From NCBI GenBank assembly GCA_038501625.1, contig JAZAYU010000181.1, positions 806,001 to 870,000 of the forward strand: DNA of 64,000 bases. Reading direction: 5' to 3'. The notes below the pieces were generated by a model. It worked only from the letters and a program-made list of their open reading frames with translations, was not told where the DNA came from and ran no database searches. Made by a program: the position numbers and the translations under genes. Position 1 is the stretch's first letter, and every line of letters begins with the position of its first letter. Source of the stretch: Corbicula japonica (Eukaryota; Mollusca; Bivalvia; Venerida; Cyrenidae). Below, piece after piece: positions 11,720-23,454 of the stretch.

Positions 11720-11985
11720 ATTTTAGGCATGGCAAAGCCATGTTTACCAAATGCTATCTGAATAATGCTTCATTTTTTGCAACAAATAAAAATTATTCAA
11801 TTTCATTTAAAAAATTGAGGTACAGTGTAGAATGTTTTTAAATAGGAAGCCAGCGAAGCCGTGTTTACCACTAAATATTTATTTCAGATTTTAGGAATAA
11901 ATGCTCTGTTAAACAAATAACTGTTACAAGTTCAAATGTGTTTCATGGTGAAGCCATGTTGACCATTAATAGACCTGTTTCCCAA
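11720..11985. repeat. Three diverged tandem units around AAGCCATGTTTACCA
   Basis: GGCAAAGCCATGTTTACCA (about 11731), GCGAAGCCGTGTTTACCA (about 11852) and GGTGAAGCCATGTTGACCA (about 11949) recur about 100-120 bp apart with AT-rich spacers. Confidence 0.5.
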
Positions 11986-12251
11986 TACTGTTGTATTACG
12001 TATTTTTACCGCTACCACATATTCTCCGAATTTCAGAACGAGGCATAATATATCTGTGCTTGGCTGCTTAATTACACATTAGATTATAACGCAATGCCGA
12101 GAAATTTGACAAGTTTTACTGAATTACTTGACTCTTAAAATAATTGAAAACGAACATATTGCCCGCGCTGATCTTCCTAGAGGAACTGTTTATTTGAAAC
12201 TATTGGGATGTTTTCAATCCATACCGAAGCATGAAATTATATAGCCTCTAG

Positions 12252-13364
12252 CAGTGTTTCTAAAATTTTAAAATCCCATTTGGACACCTCAAAATGAACT
12301 GTTCTCCGACTTCCAGTTCGCACGAACAGCGACTTCCGGTCCCTGCATTCAGCGCATTTCACTGTTCTGACCCCCAGTCCATTACTCCATTACGACATAA
12401 TTTCTTGCGGGCGATATCCTACAACCTCCCAACAGATTCATGATTTTCGAGTTGTAGACGGAAAAATTCTTTGATCGATTTATTAGAGCGACAAGCGATA
12501 TTTGAAGTTTAGGGCGTTCGGCGTCTTTATTGTAATAAACAAGCATCCCATGCATTTCAAACATGACATTTCAAACATTAATCAACAGCAGTGTTCATAG
12601 CGATAGTTACGTGGATTATTTAGTTCATTACACATGTATTAACTCTCAGATTTTTGGAAGGCAACTTTACGTAAATGCCGTATACATCGATCATTTCATG
12701 CTCTGAAACACTGTATTATATTTGTTGGAAATATTATTCTATTCTTTAAGGACGTGGTAATTCTTGAATGTACACAAACTTGCATGAGTATAGGTTGGCA
12801 ACATTTATATAAGTTGAAAATAAATGTTGCTTGCGTAGATTTTTTGTAAATTTGTAATTTATTTGAATGTTGTATGCGTAAGTTAGCATGCCGGTCACTC
12901 CATTTTTCTAAAAATAAAAATCATATTCATTTTAGCCATTTAAACTTTGCTGTAAAAACAATTTAAGTGAAGTCTGCATGATTTAAGTTTTCTTTAAATT
13001 TGAGAAACAGCAATTATAAATTTTATTCGGTCGTCATTCATTTAGAATTACCCACATCGGACTAACACTTATTTCAATAAAATCAAACTGTTTTATTGTT
13101 AACCGACCACATCTCGTTTCGTCTATGCCGCAGGCTATTCACGGGACGTGTATTCGTGGTAGTCTTGGCAGCAAAGTTGTGAATTTTATAATTGACATGT
13201 TAATTGCTGATTAAGCTATGAAACATTGTACATGTACGTAATTTTTGTAACAATTTATGGGCCACTATTCATGACCAATATCTTAACCAATTGTGAAATT
13301 TCAATCGGACATTCTTCCTGTAAATCGGTCAATGACCGGCCTGCCGAAAATTTTAGAAACACTG
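12252..13364. mobile_element. Non-autonomous hAT-type element
   Basis: The left end begins CAGTGTTTCTAAAATTTT and the right end is its exact reverse complement, an 18-bp terminal inverted repeat. The octamer GCCTCTAG is present directly outside both ends (12244-12251 and 13365-13372), a perfect 8-bp target duplication. A CAGTG terminus together with an 8-bp duplication is diagnostic of the hAT superfamily. The 1113-bp interior has no transposase-like open frame, so it would need a transposase supplied in trans. The intact duplication and perfect termini suggest a relatively young insertion. Confidence 0.93.
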
Positions 13365-13379
13365 GCCTCTAGGTATGGA

Positions 13380-13820
13380 TAAAGTGACACAAATTAACAG
13401 GATGTTTATTCTAACCAGACAACTGCAGTATACTGAATCTTACTACATTTGTGTAACAAGAGTTGACCACATAAGTCTATCAGATGCACAGTTTTCTTTA
13501 AGAATAAACTTGAAGTGGGGATAAGAAATGTTTGAAAAGATACGGACAAAGCAGCATTTTTCGATTTTATTTAAAAAAAGACAATCCTGGAAACACTCCG
13601 CTCGATTATTGCCATAGATTAAACATAAGCCTTTCATTAGTTAAATTTCTCGAGTTTGATTGTTAGACAAACTTCATTAGCACAAGAAATAAACTGAGGC
13701 TCTTAATGTCCGACAGTTTTTGTATTCTCTTTTAATTTAAAGCCACAAACAAAACGATCTAGTTACATTTTGCTATTAAGGCCTGACTAGATATGCCCTT
13801 TCAAGATCGATGATAGTAAA
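13380..13820. other. Non-coding stretch
   Basis: AT-rich. The short open frame on the minus strand at 13443-13637 has no recognisable features. Confidence 0.4.
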
Positions 13821-14400
13821 TTATTACCGTATAATGGATTGTTTTCGAGGCCATAATATTTTTGCTACTTTCGCGAAGTGCACTATATTGCAAGACTGCA
13901 TTATAGGCTTGATTAAAACTGACGTTGCTATTTCTTTATGTTCTGGGTTAATCGAGTATATCTCATAGTGCACAAATCAACGCTTCGGACAGAGAAGATA
14001 GGTACCGGGCTAAAGGTTAATAATCGCTTCATTACATCTATATTTGCGGTAGTCACTGTTATTATTCTGTCGATAAAAAACATAAACACCATTCCTTTTA
14101 AAATGGATGTCAATTATGTTACAGGCAATTTGGTTTATAAATAACAGTTAAAATACCACTGTTAAATGCACAGCTTTCAGTACATTATAGCAAACACTTC
14201 TTCTTAAATACTTTTAACAGGTACATTTGCTGGTACTGGATTACAAGAAATACAGCATTATGATTGCACTGCAACAGTAAAAAACGCGAAAATTAATTTC
14301 TGCAGGCGCAAATTCACTAAAATTACAACCGTGAAAATTAAAATTATGGTAAAATGGCGAAAATTTTCTATCGCGAAAATAACCCATTATACAGTATTAA
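13821..14400. mobile_element. MITE with TATAATGG...TTTTCG inverted ends
   Basis: The left end TTATTACCGTATAATGG mirrors the right end (complement TTAATACTGTATAATGG). Both continue inward into T-rich, TTTTCGCGA-like sequence (TCGCGAAAATAACCC on the right). Length is about 580 bp. It has no credible coding frame. The superfamily is not assigned. Confidence 0.7.
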
Positions 14401-14401
14401 A

Positions 14402-14976
14402 TAAAAGATGGTAAAAAGCAAAATAATTTTCGTATGGTTCATTAGCCTAAATTATTTTAGATTCTACTTGGTTTCGTCTGTTCCTGAAATGAGCGCTTGT
14501 TCTAATATAATAAACGGGATTATTTTGCATAATAAATAATTTCTTTTTTCCTTGCAAACTCCATGTGTGATTATCGACATACACCAAAACACTTTTTGGG
14601 TCCAAATACTTAAAATTTTAAAGAAATTGTGTCAAGAGTACATAATTAAACACATAGCATTCACTATTAATATGCAAGTCGGCATACGGCGCCTTGTTCT
14701 GAAATCGCGTTTTGATAAAAATCAGAAAACCCGTTCCGCGACAGAGCAATGTGAAAAGGGTCTATTAATTGGTATTTGAAAATTTATTTATTTTTCACAG
14801 TCCAAAATAGTTTGTGTCGAGCTTTTGTATAAATGCCTGGGTCCAGATGTTTTGAGTGTAAAAATTATCTTATGATCGCTCACTAAGAAAATAATTTTAT
14901 AACGTCATTGGAAAGTTTATGCATGCATTGGGCAAATAAAATTGCTAATAATTTTTTTTTTGTAATTTGTTTTTCA
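14402..14976. other. Non-coding stretch
   Basis: No gene or repeat recognised. It ends in a T-rich tract that looks like a splice acceptor (see the next entry). Confidence 0.4.
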
Positions 14977-14977
14977 G

Positions 14978-15040
14978 TTTGAAGTAATCATATGAAAGAT
15001 GCGTGACAAATCTGGTTCAAAGAGAATGAAACTGGAATAG
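14978..15040 (+). other. Possible small exon (unrecognised)
   Basis: A long polypyrimidine tract ending TTTTTCAG precedes it, and TAG|GTAAAA follows, so both borders look like splice sites. Inside, an ATG at 14999 opens MRDKSGSKRMKLE and then hits TAG exactly at the 3' border. It could be a leader exon or part of a decayed gene with the segments at 15686, 16055 and 16673. Evidence is sequence pattern only. Confidence 0.25.
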
Positions 15041-15086
15041 GTAAAAAAATGACTACTGGAGAGGTAATTTTAATTAAATTTACCCG

Positions 15087-15188
15087 AAGGGCTTACCACC
15101 ACACTCCTCCCAATCATGTTCATCGATAAAAGGAAAAATATTTTCTTTTTATCGATGAACGTGATTGGGAGGAGTGTGGTAAGCCCTT
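15087..15188. mobile_element. Short foldback MITE
   Basis: The two arms, 15087-15129 and 15147-15188, are near-perfect inverted copies (AAGGGCTTACC...ACTCCTCCCAATCA.GTTCATCGATAAAA) with an AT-rich loop. A single diverged arm of the same family lies at about 21345-21388 (ATCGATGAACAAACTTGGGAGG then GTGGCAAGCCC). Confidence 0.9.
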
Positions 15189-15685
15189 AATATACAGTAT
15201 AAACAGTGCAGAATTTTCCCTTCTTTAACATTACTATGGTGTACCAAAATCACTGGCATGTTTACACACCATCACCTGAACATGCCAAATTTTTGACAGA
15301 CACTGAATCAAACACCACAAAGTTTCTCTGTAAACCATGTCGTACATACATGATGGGTCCCTGTGGTCCCTTATTAAATCCTTTATTTAGTGGGTTAATC
15401 TTATACTACTCAAAATTTGATAAGGATCACTTAAAAGATTGTGTTTATTCCTTACATAAGGTTTAAACAATTAAATATGTGCTGTGAGTCTGAAAATATG
15501 TTCATTTGACATCAGCTTTGTGCCAAAAAGGAATAAGCCTTCAAACTTTTGAAGTGGAACAGCGGTTGAAACTTGGTAGGGGCAATAATTTGGGATAAAA
15601 CGGAAAGCGATCCCTATCAAATTTTGAGTAGTATATAATCTTGTTCAGTTTTTTTTAAATAAAAACAATGTTTCAGTTTTCACAG

Positions 15686-15795
15686 TTAATAACTTAACCT
15701 ACTTCATGGACACACCTTTTTACAGCCCATATAAATCCAGATCAGATGGCAGAGATGTAGATTCAGATCAGCTGGAACATCTTTGTGGTCTTTAA
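15686..15795 (+). pseudogene. Exon-like coding segment A, unrecognised protein
   Basis: After a TTTTCACAG acceptor-like border the frame reads NNLTYFMDTPFYSPYKS then RSDGRDVDSDQLEHLCGL and stops at 15793-15795. Residue composition looks like real protein, unlike most open frames in this window. A possible donor lies inside (GAT|GTAGAT after SDGRD) and another at TG|GTCTTT. Neither gives a phase that joins segment B cleanly. It probably belongs to the same gene as segments B and C downstream. I do not recognise the family. Confidence 0.35.
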
Positions 15796-16054
15796 AATGT
15801 GATAACACTCTGGTTTTATGCTAATCTTGTGTAGGAATTAAAGACAGCATGAAATCTTTCATCATTACCATCTTCCTTTTATGTGATTTTTATTAAAAGA
15901 CCCTACATGTAATAAATAAATAATGGCAACAGTATGAATTGTTCACAGTTAACTGCAACTGCAATTTATGTACATCTTCATAAGCCACAAAAGGTACTGT
16001 GTAACTGACTTACTACTTATCAGAGATGATTTAAAATAAAACATTTATTTTCAG

Positions 16055-16161
16055 AGATGTGTATCACCAAGCTAATGAAGGCTATAGAGTTGGTACTTAT
16101 GCAGTATTGGTAGACAGCTATGGCACAGAATATGAACATTACCATAGTAAACAGATACAAG
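16055..16161 (+). pseudogene. Exon-like coding segment B, unrecognised protein
   Basis: It is bordered by TTTATTTTCAG on the left and CAAG|GTTTGC on the right. The frame from 16056 gives 35 codons: DVYHQANEGYRVGTYAVLVD then SYGTEYEHYHSKQIQ, with a mixed hydrophobic and charged pattern typical of a folded domain. Only this frame is open across the segment. It shares the motif AGAGATGT with segment A (RDV in both). Function unknown. Confidence 0.38.
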
Positions 16162-16672
16162 GTTTGCATAAATTTTCTTTATTTTCATGTATTAGAGCTG
16201 CATGAATGTATAATACTAATACAGAGACATCACCGTCACATCACACTGAATCAACCAGAGCATGAATATACTTTTGACATTTTACTTCATGAATACACCC
16301 TTTATCACATTAGTGACCAGTGTATATCCAGTTCGGCAGGCTTATCTGTGCAGTTTGATCAGGATCTATACTGCTAACGTTAGTTTATTTCTGACCAAGA
16401 GGCAAATAGTTTAGATCCAGATCAGACCCTAAATATGTTCAGCTGACGTGGAACTATACTGTTGTACATGTGATAAAAAAGTCTCCATAGAGTAAGTCAA
16501 GAGTCGGGATAGATGAAGTAATTATCAGAGCATAAAAAATCAATGTATTTGACAAATTTTATTTTTAAGTGTCTAAATACCGGTAGTTTAAATCAATTTT
16601 GACTGTCAACAAATAAATTTATAAAATTATTCTTGAAAGTAAATTAATTGGCTGTTGAATATAATATTTCAG

Positions 16673-16841
16673 GAAAACAGCTTCACATGAAATGCTGTGG
16701 GGAGATCAGTTTAACAGTTCTAGACAGTAGAGGGAGCATACAGCCTATATTCCTGCTATAGAAGATGCTGCTTGGGAAGTTTATGACAATGAAAAAGAAA
16801 AAGAATTGTCAATACAATTATACTGTGTGATTGTGATATAA
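16673..16841 (+). pseudogene. Exon-like coding segment C, with in-frame stop
   Basis: It starts after an ATATTTCAG acceptor. The frame from 16674 reads KTASHEMLWGDQFNSSRQ, a TAG at 16728-16730, then REHTAYIPAIEDAAWEVYD and NEKEKELSIQLYCVIVI to a stop at 16839. Protein-like sequence continues past the internal stop, the mark of a pseudogene or a sequencing error. The incoming phase (2) does not match the outgoing phase (1) of segment B. With segments A and B it looks like a decaying multi-exon gene. Confidence 0.35.
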
Positions 16842-16849
16842 AATAATAC

Positions 16850-17645
16850 AAAAAACGTTTTACTGTAGACCTCATCGACGAACAGTAACTGAACAACACC
16901 ATCAGTATAATTTTGTTATGAATATAATTTGCTGTTTAATGGAATCATAGAAAATAATAATAGACTCCTTCAGCATTTTCTTTTCTGTTCATTCTATTCG
17001 GATAATAAATCGCTCTACTGCCACTCACAGTATTATCTTAAGTCCTCAGACCCAAAAGTATGTTTTTTGATTTCAAGCTTGAATATTCAAAGAATATGAC
17101 AAGCTTTGCTACTTTCTCTGTCATTGGTGTCTCACATTCCAACTCAGAATTCTAGGTGCTGTGGAATGATGTTTTACAATCTGCATTTTGATCACATTTT
17201 GGTGCTGTTTAATTAAGAGTTTACAGGCCAACTGGTGTATTTAACTTCTCACCAGATTCTTTCAATCTTCACAGAAGAAGTCACCTCATGAAGATGTAGT
17301 GTTTAATCTTAAAACCTTGACCAGTTTTGGTTCAAAAGTAAATCTACAACTGATGACTTGTTTCTTTGTTTTACTGTTAAACATACGATATCCATCACTT
17401 TTGATTCCTCGATTCCGAGAGTGGCAGTGCCTTAGTTCATATTAAGGTGTTTATGACCTAAAATGTAATAAAGTAATATATCGATATCGATCAAATCGAC
17501 TTAGGTATCAAACAGCAACATATACAAAAATCAGCTTACCCAAACTGAAAGGGTGATTTGCATCGCTATTATCTTGTCATATAATTATCTATCTTTTTTC
17601 ACAGTATTTTAAAACAGTTAAGCAGACATATCATTTATCAAGTTT
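16850..17645. other. Non-coding stretch
   Basis: No clear feature. Short frames only. Confidence 0.35.
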
Positions 17646-17660
17646 TCTAATGAGACCTTA

Positions 17661-17892
17661 CCAGGGATACAATATGTTTAAATCCCCTTTCCAGACTATT
17701 TATGTGATTGAGATGGTTAACAGCTTGTAGCTGCCTAATTTTTCTTCGATTTTGCATGGACCAAAATACACTCGCCGTCAAAGATAAAATATCCAAAAGC
17801 CGATAACTATCAGCTTTAACATGTTGAAGTGAGTGATAAAATATGAATGGTGTTATATGAATTTTACGTTTTACAAAATGGCAGTTCCACAC
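17661..17892 (-). CDS. Possible first coding exon, unrecognised
   Basis: On the minus strand an ATG at 17892 opens a frame of about 77 codons: MWNCHFVKRKIHITPFIFYH, then SLQHVKADSYRLLDILSLTA, SVFWSMQNRRKIRQLQ, AVNHLNHINSLERGFKHIVSL. A strong splice donor (CTG|GTAAGG) follows at about 17660, and the frame then stops in the presumed intron. A compositionally sensible ORF that ends at a consensus donor is what an initial exon looks like. I cannot place it in a family or find its second exon. It could be chance. Confidence 0.25.
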
Positions 17893-17899
17893 AAGCTCT

Positions 17900-20275
17900 A
17901 ATCACAATGAAGGGACACACAACCAATAGTGTTACCGTATCAGCGTTTTTCGGTTTTCTGCAAATTGCCTAGCAATCGTTTGGTAAAACATTTTTAAATG
18001 TTTGGTCAAGCACACAGGAGAGCCTTTCTTACAAGTAAACATGGCAACATTACAGTTTCTTAGTTAACTCGAACTTCCATGGTGTGAAGAAAACATAAAA
18101 TATATCCCCATTTACTGAAATGTATTTTCCCCCTATTGACGTCATCGGAGCGACTGGTTCATTTCCCAGTAATGTAAAAATGAACCGCTGTAAAAGTTTT
18201 ACCTATTTCATTAGAATCTCTTACCGGTGCTTCGTAATGACGAACACTGTAACAGGGTTATCCGCGCAACCGTTCGTTTTTTTTTTTGGAGGGAAGGAAG
18301 GTGATAAGTTAATGTTGAAGAATTAAAAAAAAGTACAGGTCATGTAATAAAATTTATACAGCAGCTTCGAATTTCTTTTTCACAACACCCTATATTGCTG
18401 TCATAATAAACTAAGTATGATTTACCGCCAGTGCACAAAAGTGTAACGTTGGTAAAAATGGATTACAGTCATACCAAAGTAATCTGCGTGAGACATATAA
18501 AAAAGGCATGTAGTTCATGATCTTGATGAACCGCGAAGTGGAATTGTTGAGATAAAGATAATTAATGTAAACGTATAAATGTCACATATTCTGAAGGTTT
18601 TAGTGAACAAATGTGTGTTATAGTGACAAAGTTTAAGAGTCTCGATGAATTTCCAGAGAATTTAAGCAAGATGACAGAAGCAATAATATCCAAATCACTA
18701 TCATAAAAATGTCGTTAAATCCTGAAACGTGATATTAAATAAGCCACTGGAAAGGCGAGGTCACTGACTCCCATTTGGTGTTCTATCATAAAATAAGTTT
18801 GCCAAATAAGAATCATATGCTATTAAATGCTGCAGAATTCTCTTTTGTTTTTGGAAAACCTGAGAAAAGTTCTTTTGACAACAATGCCCAAATATGCAAT
18901 ATACATTGTGTAATCTTTTATAAGTTCGCATGTCTCTCCTAAGTTTAGAGCTCTAAAGCGGCGTTTATATGTCATACGTGTATACAAACCGGTACTCGCC
19001 TTCTGATTTCGGTTTAAGGCTTTATAAGTCAAGTAATATATTTTAAGTGGTTCAATATATTGCAATCGGGACTTGATACATACATACGTATCATGTTCAA
19101 CAACCTATGACTTACCTGATAACATCACTGATTGGATGTTCAATTTATAAAGTTCAACGCGTTTGCAGAATTTCGGTGTATTAAAACTTTTTTCCAACAA
19201 AAATATATTACGCTGTACTTCATGGTGTGAAATTCGCACTCAATTATGATGGATACGTTGATTTTTTTTTATATTTCAGTTTTAGTTAATGCCACGTCTT
19301 GTAAGAATAAAACAATGGGATATTGCATTGTCTTGTACAATTTGACGGATTAAAAATAATAATATTACATAATAATCATTTCGATGATATCTGCTTGTGA
19401 AGATGTTAATTTATGTTTTGTACGGAACTGACGCATTTTAATTACTTTGCATGAAGAATATACATAGAAAAATGATAGACCTTTGTTGATCATTTTTCAA
19501 TGCATAAAACATGGAAAAATCATTTTGACATCTAACACGAGCGTAGACTTTCGTGCTAACCTGTTTCCAGGTGTTTCTGACAAGCTTTTATTAAAATTAG
19601 TATTATATATTATGCACACGTTTACTATGCACAGATTTTCAGATTCCGAGTATACATGCAATTATTGAATAACCTTTATGAAATTCCACTACTTAACAAT
19701 TTAGATATTTTACCTATAAAAGCTGAATAAATTGAACCAACTTTATTTTGTACAGATGGAACGTTATACGCATCAAACATCTTTTAATCACCTATTTGTA
19801 CGGACTATACGTTTTTAACCTACTTATCATAAATTAAATAAAGCTTGTTTTCATTTGTAGGGGTTACGTGAATGGCTTCCTAACCAGATCCTTGTAATTG
19901 ACCTAATCAACAATTTAAATATGAATCTTTAAAATGTTAACTTAATGATATTGGTGTTGGTGTCTTATATCTTTCCCCAACAAAATATATAATATATAAT
20001 CAACTCAACAAAATTGGTCATTTAGTAGTCAAGGATCTGAAAAGTACATCTTATTAAACAATTAATACAATTAAATATCCTCATTATCTTTTGGCACCGA
20101 CGAGTTCTGACTGGTAATTCGAGTTATTACTGTAACGGCAGGGAAAAGCAGTTATTGTGTGGTTGTAGCCCCGCAACCCCTAATCCAAAAGTCAAAAGAA
20201 AATGAAATTACAACACCGATTTCAAAGGGGAAAAGAATGATTTTAGTGTTCTAGCTTGGCTGATGGTCTTCATGA
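17900..20275. other. Long non-coding stretch
   Basis: AT-rich. Open frames at 18120-18326, 18823-19065 and 19483-19668 are short and unrecognisable. No RNA gene or clear repeat is visible. Confidence 0.4.
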
Positions 20276-20278
20276 AAT

Positions 20279-20395
20279 AGATTAAAAGGGAACTTTCGGA
20301 TAGAATGACACCAAACACGACAAATATCAAAATATTGAATGCTTTATTTGACTAAAGCCTGTCCTGTGTTATATTTTGTGACTTAAGTAATTGAG
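20279..20395 (+). repeat. R1 fragment, diverged
   Basis: AGATTAAAAGGGAACTTTC then CCAAACACGACAAATATC and AAATATTGAATGC correspond to the R1 start. Confidence 0.45.
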
Positions 20396-20430
20396 GGTTT
20401 TGTCGTTTGAGTCTTTTACTCTTTTACACT

Positions 20431-20500
20431 TACTGCAAGGCTAGTCGCTGCCGCCGTGACGGTGCGGGTTCGCTCCCAGGTAGAGGCAGTATCATTTAGC
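20431..20500 (+). repeat. tRNA-derived SINE fragment (second SINE family)
   Basis: GCAAGGCTAGTCGCTGCCGCC then GTGACGGTGCGGGTTCGCTCC matches the 3' half of the tRNA-like head seen on the minus strand at 62213-62410. The B-box GGTTCGCTCC is intact and the A-box half is missing. Confidence 0.7.
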
Positions 20501-20519
20501 AAACTTTGACAGGATGTGT

Positions 20520-20705
20520 AAATAGATGAAAAGGAACTATGCTATCCACCAAACATGACAAATAATCAAAATATTGAAGGCTAGGTTTGAAAGAGCTTGT
20601 TCATGGGCAGTAATGAAAATTCATATAACTTAAGGTCTCCTAGCTTATGGTTGAGATCAACTCAATATATTTACACAGTTATATGTATCGTGCTCAACGG
20701 TAAAG
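20520..20705 (+). repeat. R1 dispersed repeat, diverged
   Basis: It includes CCAAACATGACAAATAATC, AAATATTGAAGGCTAGG, GTTCATGGGCAGTAATG and GATCAACTCAATATATTTAC, in R1 order. Confidence 0.6.
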
Positions 20706-20756
20706 GCAGGAGTCTTGTCACAAATATAGCTAACACCTTTTAAGTAGAAAACATGA

Positions 20757-21005
20757 TAATAGATGAAAAGTGAACATTGAAAGCCATTGAACACGACAAA
20801 TATGAAATTATTGCAGACTCGGTTTGATTGAGCCTGTTCATGGACAGTAATGGAAATGCATATTACTGCCCCCGCCGTCTAGCCCCGGGTTGAGCACAAC
20901 TCAGTATTTACACCAATAAACAGTTTAATTTTGATCCATCCCAAACGATGGTGTGCATATGGCAGTGAACATGGAACCTTCAATGTGGTATTTTCAGATT
21001 AATAT
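20757..21005 (+). repeat. R1 dispersed repeat, plus
   Basis: The arm CAGACTCGGTTTGATTGAGCC can fold on itself, as can GGACAGTAATGGAAATGC...ATTACTGCCC. It is followed by TAGCCCCGGGTTGAGC, CATCCCAAACGATGG and GAACATGGAACCTTCAATG. The copy is cut before the GCGGCGTATGGTC block. Confidence 0.8.
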
Positions 21006-21344
21006 ATTGGATTCTTTTTGAGAAGTTAGGAAAGTGTAGAGAAGTTATATTAAGATAACATAAGTTGTTTTAAAATTAATTTGTCTCACAATTATTTTGT
21101 AAATAAAGTAATTGAAAGATGATTTACGCGAATTTATTTTTAATTTGTCGTTATTTCGAAAGCAGTGAAAACAAATACGTTTTGAGGAGATACAACTAGA
21201 TTAAGGAATTTAATAAACCTATACTGAACTTTACTTTTCTAACATGTCTTACTTTATGCAAAATAAAGAAACATTAGTAACACTCATTTGTGCAAAGTTT
21301 CATTGAACGGCATTTTGCCCTAATTGAGATTTTCATAATTTTCT

Positions 21345-21490
21345 TTATATCGATGAACAAACTTGGGAGGAATGTGGCAAGCCCTAAAGTCTGTTCATGA
21401 AGTAATTAAAGTGCATAATACTACCCACGATGTCTATCCCTAGGTTGAGCACAACACAATATTTACACAAATATAAGTATCGTGCTCAAC
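21345..21490 (+). repeat. MITE arm joined to R1 fragment
   Basis: A single arm of the 15087 MITE family (ATCGATGAACAAACTTGGG, GGCAAGCCCTAAAG) is followed by R1 pieces (CTGTTCATG, CCTAGGTTGAGCACAACAC, ATCGTGCTCAACG). Confidence 0.55.
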
Positions 21491-21754
21491 GAGCCTCAAG
21501 TGGCTAGGTAATTGATAAAAGCACTGATTGAATGTACGGGGAGCCATTTAGTATTTCCCGTGCGTTTGCATTTTGAAATTTTATGGGTTATTTTATATAT
21601 AGCATTACATTATTTATTTAAAAGTTTGTTGTTTTTGTAGCATAAGCGGGTATCTGAAATGCATTGCTTCTTCTTCTAAAATCGGTTGGGATTTTTTTTC
21701 TTATAATTTTATAATTGAAGTCCGATCGTTTCGATCACGTATATGTTTACCTAT

Positions 21755-22025
21755 TCTTTAATCTGGGGACCAAACGCCGCTGACCATGGAATGGTGATAT
21801 TTGACAATACCACTTATGTTTGCCGCAAAATACATACTACGTTTGGGATGGATCAAAGTTGTTATGTTAACTGGTGTTAATATTGAGTTGTGATGAACCC
21901 GGGCCTAGACGGCAAGGACAGTAATAATAGCCCGTGAATTGGCTCAATCAAACCGCGCCTGCAATATTTTCATACATGTCTTGATTGTTCGCTTTCAAAT
22001 GCCTTTTTTCATCTATTCAAATGCG
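21755..22025 (-). repeat. R1 dispersed repeat, minus
   Basis: TCTGGGGACCAAACGCCGC, GTTTGGGATGGATC, GGGCCTAGACGG and GGCTCAATCAAACC are the reverse complement of R1 in correct order. Confidence 0.75.
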
Positions 22026-22029
22026 TAAG

Positions 22030-23440
22030 CATTTAAAAATTGTATTCTTAAACGAAAAAATCTCTATTATTACTGATTTGGCATTACAAATTCGATTTTA
22101 CTGAGATTAAGTCATAAATTAAAGATTAAGACACAAAATTAAAGAAGAATAAAGACATTTTAATATCTCGAAATATTGCTTTCGCTTCGTCAAAATAACA
22201 AAATATGCTTTTAAATATCTATTTAAGTTATACAGTTTATACTAAAGTGTGGTTTCCGACACATTATTATAATCAACGTTTTGGCGATGCATTTGTGTGT
22301 ATTGTCAAAAACAACAATACCATTTAGCGTATGCAAAAATAGGTTTTTATGAAGTAATGTTCTTTTGAATGTAAGATGCCCTATACAGTACAATGAGGTA
22401 CCACAATATCACTTAGTTGACAACTAAAAAACGATGATATTGTTCAATAAAGTAATGCTTATTTTGTTATTTTGAACAAAAGTACAATGTTTGATACACA
22501 AACAAATCTCTTTTTGTTAAATCTATACGTTACGGTATGTACTTTTATTTAAATAGGTAAACAAAACGGTTTAAAGAAAACCCTTATTTGTCACACAAGG
22601 AAATTACAGAAATCTTAAAAAAGCAAAAATAAAATAACTACTGTAACAAACGGCCTTTCATATAAACGTACAGGTGAACCCACTATTCTTCTGGTCCTTG
22701 AAGGTCGTTAATCGCGATACATATAGGGTAAATACTAAGAAGCGCTCGACCCAGGGATGGCAGGCGGCCTGGAAGTCATATGCATTAAATTAAATTAAAT
22801 AGACTCAATTAAATCCTGAAAAATGTTGTATTCAGTGGTTAAGTGGCTTTCAAAGTTCTTGTCTTCGTTAATTTACAAAACAACAATAAACCTTCTTTTT
22901 TCAGATAGGCATTTACATCTTTATTGAACTTTAAAACGTTTATCACAGCCACATTTAAAAATACATGTATTATTTTACAGAGGAAACCATTAAAATGTGA
23001 CAAAAAATCTTCTATCTTGTTATAAGTTTTCGTTTAATTTTGTTCAACAAAATGCGCCATTTTATCCACACTTCTCGACAATAAACTTCATGTTTTGATA
23101 TGTTCGTCTCAGTAAGGTTTGGTCTTGGTATATATGAGTTATTTTAAACGTGCAAAGAATACTATATTTTACATTTTATTCATTACCAAATACTGAGAGG
23201 TGAAAATCTGTTCCCAGTTATCAACGGTTTTGAAGAAACTTGTAGCATCATTAAAACATTTAATAAATAAAGCGTTAACCATTGCAGTGTTAACATTAAC
23301 TTTGAACGTTAATGAATCTGTATGGAATAAGAACTTTTTTATCGGTAACATTTCGACCTTTTACTATATTTTTCAATATACCTATTTCTATTCTTTCTTT
23401 AACCAACATTTTGTTCGATGCAAATAAAACATTTACCATT
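22030..23440. other. Non-coding stretch
   Basis: AT-rich with no credible gene. Short frames near 23169-23427 on both strands are not supported. Confidence 0.4.
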
Positions 23441-23454
23441 TTCAATGGACAGAT

